DNA of 64,000 nt, from NCBI RefSeq assembly GCF_905171765.1, contig NC_053394.1, forward strand, positions 157,675,256 through 157,739,255, read 5' to 3'. The position numbers and the translations under genes were made by a program. The stretch is from Bufo bufo (taxonomy: Eukaryota; Chordata; Amphibia; Anura; Bufonidae). This document shows positions 1 through 10,785 of this stretch, one piece after another (within the stretch, counting starts at the first letter, position 1; each line of letters starts with the position of its first letter). The notes under the pieces are model-generated. The model did no database searches. It saw only the letters and a list, made by a program, of their open reading frames with translations, and was not told where the DNA came from.

Positions 1-1204
1 GCTCTCTCATTATCTGATGCTGGAATATAGCTATGGGGTCACCATCATCTGTCAAAAACTCAAAGGCAAACGCTATGGCGATACCCCACAGTCATAATTG
101 TTTCTCTGCTGATCAACATCGAGAAATTTCAGGTGTTTCAGAGGCTCATGGACCATTACACCAAAAATGTTATTTATCTGCTCACAGATGGATGGAGGCA
201 GCTTGTTGGTCTTGATGCTGTCAGCCACTAGGATGTTGCCATCTTTAAAGCAGGTTGTCAGCCAGTGCACCCTGTCCTCATCATAGTGTATTTGCACAGC
301 TTTCTTTAGTACACAGTACCCTTTAATGAGTAGAGCAGCGGCGGGCTGTAGGCCATCAAAGTCCTCAAACTGATTTTGCAGGAGCTCCTGAGCCTTGTTG
401 ATTATATCATCATCCAGCATGCCTTTCTGTCCGCTGCTCTTCGGGATAGATAAGTACTTTGAAGGCAGGTTGTTCTGTGGTCTACAGGTATAGGCCATCT
501 CCACTTGTGATTTTCCCAGCTCCGGTCTTCCTAGATCTCTTATAGATGGAGCAGACATGTTCTCTGCCGCAGGTCTTTTGGCTGGTGGGAATGTCCCAGG
601 CTGACTGTCCTCGGAGGTTGGTGCTTTTCTTTTAAGACTGGCTGTGTGATCTTCACCAGATGTCTTCACAAGGTCTTTAGCAGGCTGAGCTATTATCTTG
701 CGTTTTGGACCGGTCTTTCTTTTGGTTTGTCTCTTACGGCTTTTTGGTCTTTCTTTAGCAGGTGGCGACTTATGGACAACGAACAGCTCCACAGCATCAG
801 TGTCCCAGGCTCTTTTTTGTGGGGGTTCCCCACTTTCTGGCTTTCCTCCTAAGGACAGGTCTTGTGGTATAAGGGGCCTTTCATATGCAACTTTAGGATT
901 AGCAGTAGAATATCCACTTTCTGCAATGATGGAGTCAATACCACCAACTGTGTAGGTTGGCGTCTTCTCAGCTTTGTTATGGCAGATGACGCCGTCTTTG
1001 TGTCGTTTTAAGGCAACTGACCTGAAGAAGCTCCTGGCCCGTGTCATGATGGTTATTTTCTTGGCCAGGAAGCTGGAATTCCTCATGAGAGTTCTCCACT
1101 TTCGATAGAACTTTCTGAATCTGGTCAGTAGGAAAGAGCCAATCGACACACATGATGAGAGAGCGGTGAACAGCAACACCGTAGCGACGCCTACCAATTC
1201 TCAT
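1..1204 (-). pseudogene. Ulp1/C48-like cysteine protease gene, copy A (broken, runs off the window)
   Basis: The main frame (1197 to 73) encodes a basic, NLS-like, Ser/Pro/Lys-rich N-terminal half and a C-terminal Ulp1/C48-type peptidase core. The core has His in RVHWLTTC, Asp in NILVADSI, Gln in DVDQQ and Cys in YDCG. The family cleaves ubiquitin-like modifiers or viral/transposon polyproteins; the substrate here is unknown. There are two breaks. An 8-bp deletion relative to copies B and C near 1180 puts the Kozak ATG at 1204 out of frame with the rest. A one-base shift right after YDCGV (about 86-89) ends the main frame at SP-stop, while the next frame continues with IAIAFAFEFLTDDGDP, the normal sequel of this family. 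The 3' end of the gene lies left of the window. Confidence 0.8.
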
Positions 1205-1369
1205 GGTGGCGTTCGATTTGGGTCACTTTCTTTTTTCTTCCAGAAGTTGTGTGTATCCAACATGGAGTCACACTACAATCCTGACCCTGCACTGCTCTCA
1301 GGCCGTATATGGACATTCACCATTGTGATGTCATCCAGTGACATCACAGCTCTAGGCCCAGTTCTATAA

Positions 1370-1400
1370 CCTTATATGCAAATATGGTGACATCACAATA
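1370..1400 (-). promoter_or_regulatory. Octamer/TATA promoter of C48-like gene copy A
   Basis: On the minus strand ATTTGCAT (1376-1383) overlaps the TATA-like TATAAGG (1370-1376), about 166 bp upstream of the ATG at 1204. The ATG lies in a perfect GCCACCATGA Kozak context. CRE-like TGACATCA/TGATGTCA half-palindromes lie at about 1324-1345 and 1387-1397. This is an ordered Pol II core-promoter layout and it recurs in each unit. Promoter activity is inferred. Confidence 0.5.
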
Positions 1401-2283
1401 CTCTTCCAGGTTGGAAAACAAGTGGTTTTAACCCCTCAATGGTCAGCGTATATATGCTACTGAATATGGATTATAATTTTTTTTTTTTTTATCAAACTTT
1501 TATTCAGATCAAGATAAATGTACAAAATCCTTTTACAGAAAGGAAAACACAGTGATACAATATACAAATTAGTATTAGATACTGTTTTCAGTATAAAATG
1601 CATTTTAGGTTAGTTCTGTATCTGAAGTCACAAGTGGACTATGCTCTCCACTCGATTCCAATACTGAGGGCAAAGGCAAACCTGGTATCCTGTTCCCTTT
1701 TTCTCTTCCTTTTATTTTACAGAAAAGCACAAATACACGGTAACTCCCTCCCCTCAAAACCCATTTTGCGCACTGTGGATTCCCATCGCCCCCACAATCA
1801 CACAGACAGTCTGCCCAAGCGATTGGCCTGTTGTTCCTTGTGAAACCATGTCGTCCCCGTAAAGGGTTGTAATACTTACTGAATCTCATATTCTGTGAGA
1901 GATGTCTCAATAAATGATTGCCATTTTTTAAAGAATTGCACCGTTGTTTTTTCCTTGTTTCTTTCAGTTTTTAACCTATCCATGTACATCACTCTCTTCA
2001 GTGCCCCTATCACCTCCAATGTTGGAATTTAAGGTTGCAGACATTTTCTCAGAATACACTTCTTCGCCTCCATTAGTGTAATGTGCAGGCCCTTAGTTGC
2101 TATAATACCTTGAGCCTCTGCCTCCTGGTTACATGGTGTGTAGTGAAAAATACATTGTTGAGGAGGTGCCTGTAACAGTCCTACAGGCTCACCTGAGTCA
2201 GAGGACCGCTGGCTGGAGGTAGGAGTGGAGCCCAGTGGCAAGGACCGCAGGCAGGTAGTAGGTGCAGGAAGTCTGGCAGAGGC

Positions 2284-2501
2284 GTAGTCGGTAGGCAGGC
2301 GGTGGGTCAGGGCAGGCGGCAGTAAGCGTGGTCAGACAATCCGGATGGCAACGGTGGTAGCAGTTCAGTAGGTAGGGACAAGCAGAAGAGTAGTCGGTAG
2401 GCAGGCGGTGGGTCAGGGCAGGCGGCAGTAAGCGTAGTCAGACAATCCGGATGGCAACGGTGGTAGCAGTTCAGTAGGTAGGGACAAGCAGAAGAGTAGT
2501 C
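2284..2501. repeat. 106-bp tandem duplication inside the gypsy-1 LTR
   Basis: The motif GTAGTCGGTAGGCA recurs at 2284, 2390 and 2496, a 106-bp period with two complete repeats. The same duplication is present in the other LTR (about 7230-7450), so it was in the element before this insertion, or was copied by reverse transcription. Confidence 0.88.
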
Positions 2502-2721
2502 GGTAGGCAATTCCTGGTCAGCAGTGGACTTCCAGTTGTAGCAAGAGCAGCAGATGAGGAGAAGCTTGATCAAGGCTCAGGAGCTCAATAATCAGCAAGC
2601 TAGAGTGCAAGGGGCTGGACTTATATAGGGAAGTACCAGGTGTGGGGAATCAAGGGTGATGAGCAAGGCTTGGCAAGACTGAGGTTACATAATAGGTTTC
2701 AGGGAGTAATGTCCAGAGAGG

Positions 2722-2785
2722 ATGGTAGCCTAGTAAGCAGGGCTACCGCCTGGGATGTGGCTGGTTACGGGTTCGAATCCCGACA
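2722..2785 (+). other. tRNA-like module (A box/B box) antisense at the U3 edge of the LTR
   Basis: Read on the plus strand, opposite to the element, the last ~60 bp of the LTR contain a D-arm-like segment starting TAGCCTAG (2726-2733) and a perfect Pol III B box, GGTTCGAATCC (2770-2780), inside a T-arm-like hairpin. The same module is at 7672-7734 and, on the other strand, at 58787-58850 in gypsy-3. I cannot draw a clean acceptor or anticodon stem, so this is tRNA-like and not a tRNA gene. Confidence 0.6.
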
Positions 2786-2789
2786 GTAC

Positions 2790-4390
2790 TCCCCCCCTTC
2801 CAAGGTGACCTCCGGGCACCGCAGGGGCAGGCTTACCGGGGTGCCGTTGGTGGAACTCTTTTACCAGTCTGGGGGCGTGGACATTTTCTTCTGGCTCCCA
2901 GGAGTTATCCTCGGGAGGGTAACCCTCCCACCCAATTAGGTATTGTAGTCTTCCCCGGTGGATCCTGGAGTCGAGGATCTTTGTGACAACGTATTCTTCT
3001 TCACCCTGTACCCTCACGGGTGGTGGAGGGGGCGAGTGGCGGCCTGTGAAGGTGTTCTCCACGTATGGCTTGAGGAGTGAGCAATGGAAGACAGGGTGCA
3101 CCCTAATGGAGTCCGGAAGGTCGAGCCGGAACGTGACCTCGTTGATTTGTGCGGTGACCCGAAACGGACCCATGTATCTTTGGGCCAACTTTTTGGAGGG
3201 GACCTTCAATCTGAGGTTCCTGGTGGACAGCCACACCTTGTCTCCCACATGGAAGCCCGGGGTGGGTTTGCGACGTCTGTCTGCTCCATGTTTAAAACGC
3301 CTCTGGGCGAGCTGGAGGTTGTCTATAATGTTCTTTTGTGCCTCCTGTAGGGTTGTTAGGCGTTCGGCCACTGCTGGGAGGGTGGAGGCGACGGGCAGGT
3401 GGGGAATGAACACCGGGTGCGAGTCTGTGTTAGCAAAGAAAGGGCTGTGCTTGGTTGAGCTATGCTCAGCATTGTTGTAGGCGAACTCGGCCGTGGGGAG
3501 ATGGTCAAGCCAGTCATCCTGCAGGTGGGAGCTGAAACAGCGTAGGTACTGCTCTAGGGTCTGATTAGTTCTCTCAGTCTGCCCGTTTGACTGAGGGTGG
3601 AAAGCGGAGGATAGGTTCACTTTAACCCCGAGCGCCAGGCAGAAGTTCTTCCAGAACTTTGATGCAAATTGTACGCCTCGGTCGGAGACCACGTCGTCCG
3701 GGATCCCATGCAGCCTGAAGACCTCTCTGAGAATTAGATCGGCCGTCTGTTTGGCGGTGGGTATGCCTTTGTAGGGGATGAAATGGGCCATCTTGGTGAG
3801 ACGGTCGACCACGACCAGGATAGTGTTCATCCCTTTTGAAGGAGGAAGGTCTACCACAAAGTCCATGGAGATCGAGCCCCAGGGGCGGGAGGGAATAGGG
3901 AGGGGTTGTAACAGACCCACGGGGGAGGAACGAAGAGTCTTATTGCACAGACCGCGCACGAGGAGATGTACCTCTTGATGCCCTCCTTGTATGTTGGCCA
4001 CCAGAAGGAGCGGGAGAGAAGCTCCTGGGTCTTTCTTATGCCAAAATGGCCGGCCAGCTTGGAGTCATGGTTGAATTTGAGCACTTCGAGCCGTGCGATT
4101 TCTGGTACATATAGTTGTAGGTCCTGATGAAACCAATGACCGTTCTTAAACGTAAGGCTGATATTCCTTGTGGGGTGGGCGAGGAAGGGGTCATTTTCGT
4201 ATCCTTCTTTGATTGTGCCCAGGAGTTCTTTAGAGTAGGTGGCCCCTACGACCCTTCTCTCGGGTAAGATGTTATTTTGGCCCTTGTTACTCTGTGAGGG
4301 CTCGGAAAACATTCTGGAGAGGGCGTCAGCCTTGCCGTTTTTTGATCCAGGGCGATAGGTGATGAGATAGTTGAAGCGGGAAAAGAATAG
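2790..4390 (-). pseudogene. gypsy-1 RNase H tail, integrase and chromodomain (frameshifted)
   Basis: From 4390 down, the frame gives the RNase H tail ([12 protein letters not shown]), then the integrase HHCC zinc domain ending CAVCA near 3944. A frameshift follows in which bases are missing relative to gypsy-3. The core then resumes in the frame open from 4001: MDFVVDLPPSKG with the first Asp, VSDRGVQF with the second Asp, and NGQTERTNQ with the Glu. A C-terminal chromodomain (EEYVVTKILDSRI through LIGWEGYP and DNSWEPEENV) identifies a chromovirus. Chromodomains of this family guide integration to particular chromatin; that is family knowledge and not shown here. Confidence 0.9.
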
Positions 4391-6300
4391 GCTCTATCTG
4401 GCCTGTCTGGCTGAGAGTCTCTTAGCGCTGCGGATGAACTCGAGGTTCTTGTGGTCAGTTAGTACGATTATGGGGTTGGTGGCTCCCTCCAGCAGGTGTC
4501 TCCACTCGGAGAAGGCATCCTTGATCGCCAGTAGTTCTTTGTTCCCGATGTCATAGTTCTTCTCGGAGGGGGACATCTGGCGGGAGAAATATGCGCACGG
4601 GTGTAATAGCATCCTCTCCCCTGTCCGTTGTGACAAAACTGCCCCCACCGCAGAGTCTGATGCATCCACTTCGACTGTAAATGGGAGCTCGGGGTTCGGG
4701 TGGATTAGGATTGGGGCAGAAGTGAAGAGGAGTTTCAACTTGGTGAAGGCCTCCTGGGCCTCGGGTGTCCAGGAGAAGGGGACTGCCTTCTTGGTGAGTT
4801 GGGTGATTGGTGCTATGACCTTGGAGAAGTTCCGGATAAACTTCCGATAGAAGTTGGCGAAGCCAATGAATCTTTGTATCTCCTTCTCGTTTTTCGGAAT
4901 GGGCCAGTTCATCACAGCTTGGACCTTCCCCGGGTCCATACTTAGGCCCTCTGGGGAGATGATGTATCCGAGGAACTGAGTGGTGGTTCGCTCAAACTCG
5001 CATTTCTCTAGCTTGATATAGAGAGAGTTCTGTCTGAGTCTCTGCAGTACCCTGCGGACGTGTTCGCGGTGCTGCTCGAGGTCTTCAGAGAAGATCAAGA
5101 TGTCGTCCAGGTAAACGACTACAAACAGATCCAGCATGTCCCTGAGGACGTCGTTAATGAAGTGCTGGAAGGTGGCGGGAGCATTGCAGAGTCCGAAAGG
5201 CATGACCAGGTACTCGAAATGACCATAACGTGTCCGGAAGGCGGTCTTCCATTCGTCCCCAGGGCGGATTCGGACGAGGTTGTAGGCCCCTCGAAGGTCG
5301 AGTTTGGTGAAGATCTTCGCTTCCCGGAGTCTCTCAAGGAGTTCGGAAATCAGTGGGAGCGGGTACCGGTTTTTTACGGTTATGTCATTAAGCTTTCTGT
5401 AGTCTATGCAGGGACGCAGGGAGGAGTCTTTTTTCTCTACGAAGAAAAAGGGGGCTCCCGCGGGGGAGGTGGAGGGCCGGATGAACCCCTTCCTCAGGTC
5501 CTCGTCCAGGTACTCTTTCAGAGCCTTGAGTTCAGGCTCTGAGAGGGAGTAGATACTGCCAAAGGGTATTTCGGCCCCGGGCAACAGTTCTATAGGGCAG
5601 TCATAGGGTCGGTGTGGTGGCAGCTTGTCTGCTTTTTTCTTGTCGCAGACATCCTGGAACTCGCGGTATTGAGGGGGTAGCAGATCCTTGACGGATAGTT
5701 TTGAGATGGTGGTGTCTTTGGGTGGAAGGACGGGTTTGTGGGAGCAATTTAGCGTGCAGAACTCGGATGGGAATCGTATGCAGCGGGTTTCCCAGTCCAC
5801 CGAGGGGTTGTGGGTGGCCAACCATGGGATGCCCAAGATCACTGGGAACTTCGGGGAGGCGATCAGAGAGAAGTGGATCTTTTCACGGTGATCAGGTTCT
5901 ATGAGGAGTTGTAGTTCGGTGGTCTCGTGAGTGGCCGGCCCCGAGGAGAGTGGGGATCCGTCGACGGTTTCCAGGTCAACGGGGGCTGCCTTGATTGTCA
6001 GTGGAATGTTCTTTTCGCGGGCGAAGGTTAGGTCCATGAAGTTGCCTCCCGCCCCGGAGTCTAACATCGCTGAACAGGGGAGTTGTCGCCACTCAATGTC
6101 GATGAGGATGGGGACGATGAAGTGGGATCCATGAGCCGCCGTGTTGTTATTTTCAGGGGCTGCTGACGGGGTTGGAGTCTGTGGTTGCTCCTTTAGCTCC
6201 GTGACGGCAATAGTCTTTCGGATCTTATGAGGACATTTGATGGCAAAATGACCTGGCTCCCCACAGTAGAGGCAGAGGTTTTCGGCCAGCCTTCTCTCCT
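4391..6300 (-). pseudogene. gypsy-1 protease, reverse transcriptase and RNase H
   Basis: Contains the zinc knuckle [14 protein letters not shown] just after the gag stop, retropepsin with catalytic [12 protein letters not shown] with [21 protein letters not shown] and catalytic [10 protein letters not shown], and RNase H with [12 protein letters not shown] and LTDHKNLEF. The frame stops at a TAG (about 4391-4393) where gypsy-3 has Trp in RQARW, so this is a TGG-to-TAG nonsense change. Gag and pol are one frame in gypsy-3, so a single gag-pol polyprotein is the ancestral state. Confidence 0.93.
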
Positions 6301-6301
6301 T

Positions 6302-7102
6302 TTAAGCTGTGGATAGAGACCTACGTAGAGCGTCGACCTGCATAGGTTCAGTTACTGACTGGGGGTTGCGCTGGGCGGTGGAAGAGAAGGAGTAAGTGGG
6401 TCTGTGGTCCGAGGACCAGAGTCTTTCTTTCTTCCTCTCGGAGAGTCTTTGATCTATCTGGATGCATAACTGAATGAAGTCATCCAGATCGTCCGGGGCC
6501 TCACCTCTGGCGAGTTCGTCCTTTATTAATTCTGACAGGCCTCGCCGGAATTGGCTTCTCTGTGCTGCTGGGTTCCAGGTGGTGTCCGTGACCCAACGGC
6601 GAAACTCGGCGGTGTATTCGGCGACGGAGCGTCTCCCTTGCCGCAGACCATGTAGTCGCGCCTCGGCTGTCGCACAGCGGTTGGGGTCATCGAAGACTTG
6701 GCTCATGGCGGTGATAAAGTTGTTTAGGTTGTCCAGGAGCTGACTGTTAGTCTCCACGTATGGTGATGCCCATGCTAATGCTTCATCCGTCAGGAGATTG
6801 ACCACGAATAGCACCTTCTTTTTCTCGGTGGTGAAGGGGGCCGGGTACATCGGAAAATAGATGCGGCATTGGTTTAGAAACCCCCGATACTGGCGTCTGT
6901 CGCCGCTGAATCTTGATGGGAGTGGCATGCGGGTGTCTGCGGGCGCGCCGCGGACGTCCAGGAGTTGCCTCTGTAGTTCAATAATCTCCCTCTGTTGGCT
7001 TTGGACTACGCCTTGGAGCTGGGCAAATTTCTCCTGATATGTAGTACCAAATTCTTGAAGTTTGGAGACCTGCTTACGCAGAGTGGCCATTGCGGACTCC
7101 AT
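6302..7102 (-). pseudogene. gypsy-1 gag (capsid part), ended by a nonsense codon
   Basis: Starts at the first ATG after the 5' LTR. Residues 1-50 form a coiled-coil-like Gln/Glu-rich stretch. Residues 55-210 resemble the retrotransposon gag/capsid domain (RFSGDRRQYRGFLNQC, ALAWASPYVE, GRRSVAEYTAEFRRW). The frame ends at TAA, while the following in-frame sequence continues into [18 protein letters not shown]. The corresponding place in gypsy-3 reads through as EKERRLAEG, so this is a Glu-to-stop mutation. Confidence 0.9.
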
Positions 7103-7119
7103 AGTGTGGCTGATTATTC

Positions 7120-7734
7120 TGTAACAGTCCTACAGGCTCACCTGAGTCAGAGGACCGCTGGCTGGAGGTAGGAGTGGAGCCCAGTGGCAAGGACCGCAGG
7201 CAGGTAGTAGGTGCAGGAAGTCTGGCAGAGGCGTAGTCGGTAGGCAGGCGGTGGGTCAGGGCAGGCGGCAGTAAGCGTGGTCAGACAATCCGGATGGCAA
7301 CGGTGGTAGCAGTTCAGTAGGTAGGGACAAGCAGAAGAGTAGTCGGTATGCAGGCGGTGGGTCAGGGCAGGCGGCAGTAAGCGTAGTCAGACAATCCGGA
7401 TGGCAACGGTGGTAGCAGTTCAGTAGGTAGGGACAAGCAGAAGAGTAGTCGGTAGGCAATTCCTGGTCAGCAGTGGACTTCCAGTTGTAGCAAGAGCAGC
7501 AGATGAGGAGAAGCTTGATCAAGGCTCAGGAGCTCAATAATCAGCAAGCTAGAGTGCAAGGGGCTGGACTTACATAAGGAAGTACCAGGTGTGGGGAATC
7601 AAGGGTGATGAGCAAGGCTTGGCAAGACTGAGGTTACATAATAGGTTTCAGGGAGTAATGTCCAGAGAGGACGGTAGCCTAGTAAGCAGGGCTACCGCCT
7701 GGGATGTGGCTGGTCACGGGTTCGAATCCCGACA
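7120..7734 (-). repeat. gypsy-1 5' LTR
   Basis: 615 bp, same length as the 3' LTR, with about five visible substitutions. It includes the 106-bp duplication and the antisense tRNA-like edge (7672-7734). The first bases inside the element (GAATAATCAGCC) match gypsy-3 but are not a primer-binding site I recognise. Confidence 0.93.
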
Positions 7735-8156
7735 GTGCCCAACACCCACCTTCCAGACCTTAGTGATATAATCACAAACCTCAGTCCAGTAAGGCTGTAG
7801 CTTGGGGCATCCCCATAGACCATGAAGCAGATTCGCCTTAGGTTGTTCATATTTGGAACATTGTCTAAAGTAATGCAACAGCACGTTTCTATAGAATAAA
7901 TCAAAAGCGTATGTGGCTTTATGGAGAGTTCGGAATTGAGTCTCAGGCCACTGTTCATTACTTATCGCTGTCCTTACCTTGTCCATACCTTCTCTCATCG
8001 TAAGTAACGGAGGAATCCCCCAATTCCTTTTCCCAATGTTTAAATACTGATCTTGCCAAACCTGCATACTATACATTACAGATCCTCCTGTATATTACAG
8101 ATAAGGACTCTACTCTTCCATCTTTGCCTATTAAATTCTCAAAGTACCCCAGATTA

Positions 8157-9217
8157 AAGCAAGCCTGGAATCGGCTTTTGTTGCAGTAGGAAATTCACTT
8201 CTGTGAATACTTCGGACTGCGGAAAGTCCGGTGGGTGAGTGCAGAGACCGAGCCCAGAATCTGCCTCTTGCTGAACAGCAGATCATCTGATCCTGACATG
8301 GTGGTCACCATGTTGTTGTGTTAAAGTCTGGCTGTATCCCATATTTATTGTCAGAATAGAGCCAGACACGTGCTCTGGAATAGTGATATGCAGATAAAAA
8401 ATATATCTTTCTGACTGAACATAGAGCAGAGGAATATTACATGTGACACACAATTTAATGCTGGTCTCTATGGGTCATTATATTCCTCTTACCTATATCC
8501 TACTTGAGTCCATGGTGCTGAAAAAGACACCAGTGCTTGTTATAGCCGCTGTCTCAGTCACCTTATAATTGTGCTAACTCATTTCATAATATATATTTTT
8601 TTTAAGTTGTAGCTAAAATATTTTGATACATTGCTCCAAATACTCTACTTTCTTTTATACCACCATAGAGTTACAGTTCTGGCTGCCACAAGGGGGAGCA
8701 GTGGACCTTATTGCATATAAATCAATAGGATCTGTATACCGAGATGACTGGGAGCTCCCTCTAGTGGTGTTTATAGGCAGTCAGAATTTTATCATAGTTG
8801 GGTGCTGGGAAGCAGGAAATTTGATGTAGTTTCCACTAATGGTCACTGATTCGTCTTCTTGGAGAATTTGAACCCTAAACTATTCAGTGTCATCACTCCA
8901 GTGTCTCCAGAACTTGGCTCATAGCTGCTATTACTGTACTATAAGCTCCTACCATAAATCACATTACATTCTATGACTCCAACAATGATCTCTCCTTATT
9001 TATGGTCTGGGTCCAGCTCTGGGTCAGACAGCCATTTCAAGCTCCTCTTGGTGCTGTGGACTGATGCTCCCTTCCAGGGGTCACTGGTGAAGACCAGGAG
9101 ATTGTTTATTTGGATCCTCATTTTTTTATTACAGACCTTTGGTGAGATGGAGGACCTTGGTCTGTCTTAGTTGGTGTCAGGCTGAAGGTCAGGGCGATCT
9201 CATGGCTTATCATAGAC
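8157..9217. other. Spacer of unit B, no gene seen; paired CTCF-like motifs
   Basis: No convincing ORF. It is the 3' flank of the C48-like gene: a TTTATT at about 9127 is an antisense AATAAA signal, ~90 bp downstream of the gene's stop. Two convergent CTCF-like motifs, CCACAAGGGGGAGCAGTGG (8686-8704) and the complement of CCACTAGAGGGAGC (8754-8767), lie ~70 bp apart. They recur in unit C (12472-12490, with a one-base change in the second at 12540-12553). Confidence 0.5.
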
Positions 9218-10511
9218 TCAACATGAAAAACACAGAGTTACTAATTGACCTTTTTTGGGAATCCTGTGATCATGCCGTTTTGCAAGCATGATATTAGATG
9301 CTCTCTCATTATCTGATGCTGGAATATAGCTATGGGGTCACCATCATCTGTCAAAAACTCAAAGGCAAACGCTATGGCGATACCCCACAGTCATAACTGT
9401 TTCTCTGCTGATCAACATCGAGAAATTTCAGGTGTTTCAGAGGCTCATGGACCATTACACCATAGATGTTATTTATCTGCTCACAGATGGATGGAGGCAG
9501 CTTGTTGGTCTTGATGCTGTCAGCCACTAGGATGTTGCCATCTTTAAAGCAGGTTGTCAGCCAGTGCACCCTGTCCTCATCATAGTGTATTTGCACAGCT
9601 TTCTTTAGTACACAGTACCCTTTAATGAGTAGAGCAGCGGCGGGCTGTAGGCCATCAAAGTCCTCAAACTGATTTTGCAGGAGCTCCTGAGCCTTGTTGA
9701 TTATATCATCATCCAGCATGCCTTTCTGTCCGCTGCTCTTCGGGATAGATAAGTACTTTGAAGGCAGGTTGTTCTGTGGTCTACAGGTATAGGCCATCTC
9801 CACTTGTGATTTTCCCAGCTCCGGTCTTCCTAGATCTCTTATAGATGGAGCAGACATGTTCTCTGCCGCAGGTCTTTTGGCTGGTGGGAATGTCCCAGGC
9901 TGACTGTCCTCGGAGGTTGGTGCTTTTCTTTTAAGACTGGCTGTGTGATCTTCACCAGATGTCTTCACAAGGTCTTTAGCAGGCTGAGCTATTATCTTGT
10001 GTTTTGGACCGGTCTTTCTTTTGGTTCGTCTCTTACGGCTTTTTGGTCTTTCTTTAGCAGGTGGCGACTTATGGACAACGAACAGCTCCACAGCATCAGT
10101 GTCCCAGGCTCTTTTTTGTGGGCGTTCCCCACTTTCTGGCTTTCCTCCTAAGGACAGGTCTTGTGGTATAAGGGGCCTTTCATATGCAACTTTAGGATTA
10201 GCAGTAGAATATCCACTTTCTGCAATGATGGAGTCAATACCACCAACTGTGTAGGTTGGCGTCTTCTCAGCTTTGTTATGGCGGATGACGCCGTCTTTGT
10301 GTCATTTTAAGGCAACTGACCTGAAGAAGCTCCTGGCCCGTGTCATGATGGTTGTTTTCTTGGCCAGGAAGCTGGAATTCCTCATGAGAGTTCTCCACTT
10401 TCGATAGAACTTTCTGAATCTGGTCAGTAGGAAAGAGCCAATCGACACACATGATGAGAGAGCGGTGAACAGCAACCGCCGATCACCGTAGCGACGCCTA
10501 CCAATTCTCAT
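9218..10511 (-). pseudogene. Ulp1/C48-like cysteine protease gene, copy B
   Basis: The Kozak ATG at 10511 opens a frame (MRIGRRRYGDRRLLFTALSS) that stops after 69 codons at TGA (about 10299-10301), where the other copies have CGA (Arg); this is a C-to-T change at a CpG. The frame resumes to 9372 with the basic linker (RKRRTKRKTGPKHK, LKRKAP...PAKRP) and the C48 core with HW, D, QQ and DCG residues all present. As in the other copies, a one-base shift follows YDCGV. The shifted frame runs on through IAIAFAFEF and MREHLISCLQNGMITGFP to a TGA at 9218-9220, giving the expected C-terminus of this protease type. Confidence 0.82.
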
Positions 10512-10676
10512 GGTGGCGTTCGATTTGGGTCACTTTCTTTCTTCTTCCAGAAGTTGTGTGTATCCAACATGGAGTCACACTAGAATCCTGACCCTGCACT
10601 GCTCTCAGGCCGTATATGGACATTCACCATTGTGATGTCATCCAGTGACATCACAGCTCTAGGCCCAGTTCTATAA

Positions 10677-10705
10677 CCTTATATGCAAATATGGTGACTA
10701 CACAA
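10677..10705 (-). promoter_or_regulatory. Octamer/TATA promoter of C48-like gene copy B
   Basis: ATTTGCAT (complement of 10683-10690) overlaps TATAAGG, about 170 bp upstream of the ATG at 10511. The proximal CRE-like site is mutated here (GTGACTACAC instead of GTGACATCAC), unlike copies A and C. The distal CRE-like pair near 10635-10652 is kept. Confidence 0.48.
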
Positions 10706-10785
10706 TACTCTTCCAGGATGGAAAACAAGTGGTTTTAACCCCTCAATAGTCAGCGTATATATGCTACTGAATATGGATTATAATA

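Larger units (their letters stand above)
2171..2785 (-). repeat. gypsy-1 3' LTR
   Basis: 615-bp LTR, matching 7120-7734. It contains a 106-bp direct duplication (2284-2389 and 2390-2495). It ends on the U3 side with a tRNA-like segment, described separately. Confidence 0.93.
2171..7734 (-). mobile_element. Ty3/gypsy chromovirus (gypsy-1), full length, 5,564 bp
   Basis: The element has TG...CA ends, 615-bp LTRs at 2171-2785 and 7120-7734, and a 5-bp target duplication GTGCC (2166-2170 and 7735-7739). The empty site is visible in unit B near 11475. A purine tract on the minus strand just inside the left LTR (2786-2803) fits the polypurine tract. The order on the minus strand is gag, protease, RT, RNase H, integrase, chromodomain. 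The LTRs differ at about five positions by eye, so insertion is fairly recent and postdates the tandem duplication. Three coding lesions make it non-autonomous. Confidence 0.95.
1468..8156 (-). mobile_element. L1-Tx1 LINE 3' end in unit A, split by gypsy-1
   Basis: A T-rich tract at 1468-1490 (the antisense poly-A tail) starts a minus-strand LINE 3' end that runs to 2170 and resumes at 7740-8156 after gypsy-1. The coding remnant before the break encodes the ORF2 C-terminus with motifs such as LLHGLWGCPKLQPYW, typical of the Cys/His end of L1-Tx1 ORF2. At 8156 the LINE is cut at the tandem-duplication junction. The same fragment is intact at 10786-11895 and continues upstream in unit C. Confidence 0.8.

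Noticed and set aside
646..955. Plus-strand ORFs of 68-85 codons over the C48-like genes (also at 9945-10254 and 13783-14040)
   Set aside because: They are antisense shadows of the minus-strand coding sequence, without own start context or domains.
2760..2785. Genuine tRNA gene
   Set aside because: Only D-arm and T-arm-like parts with A/B boxes are visible; no acceptor stem or anticodon arm, and it recurs at every LTR edge of the family.
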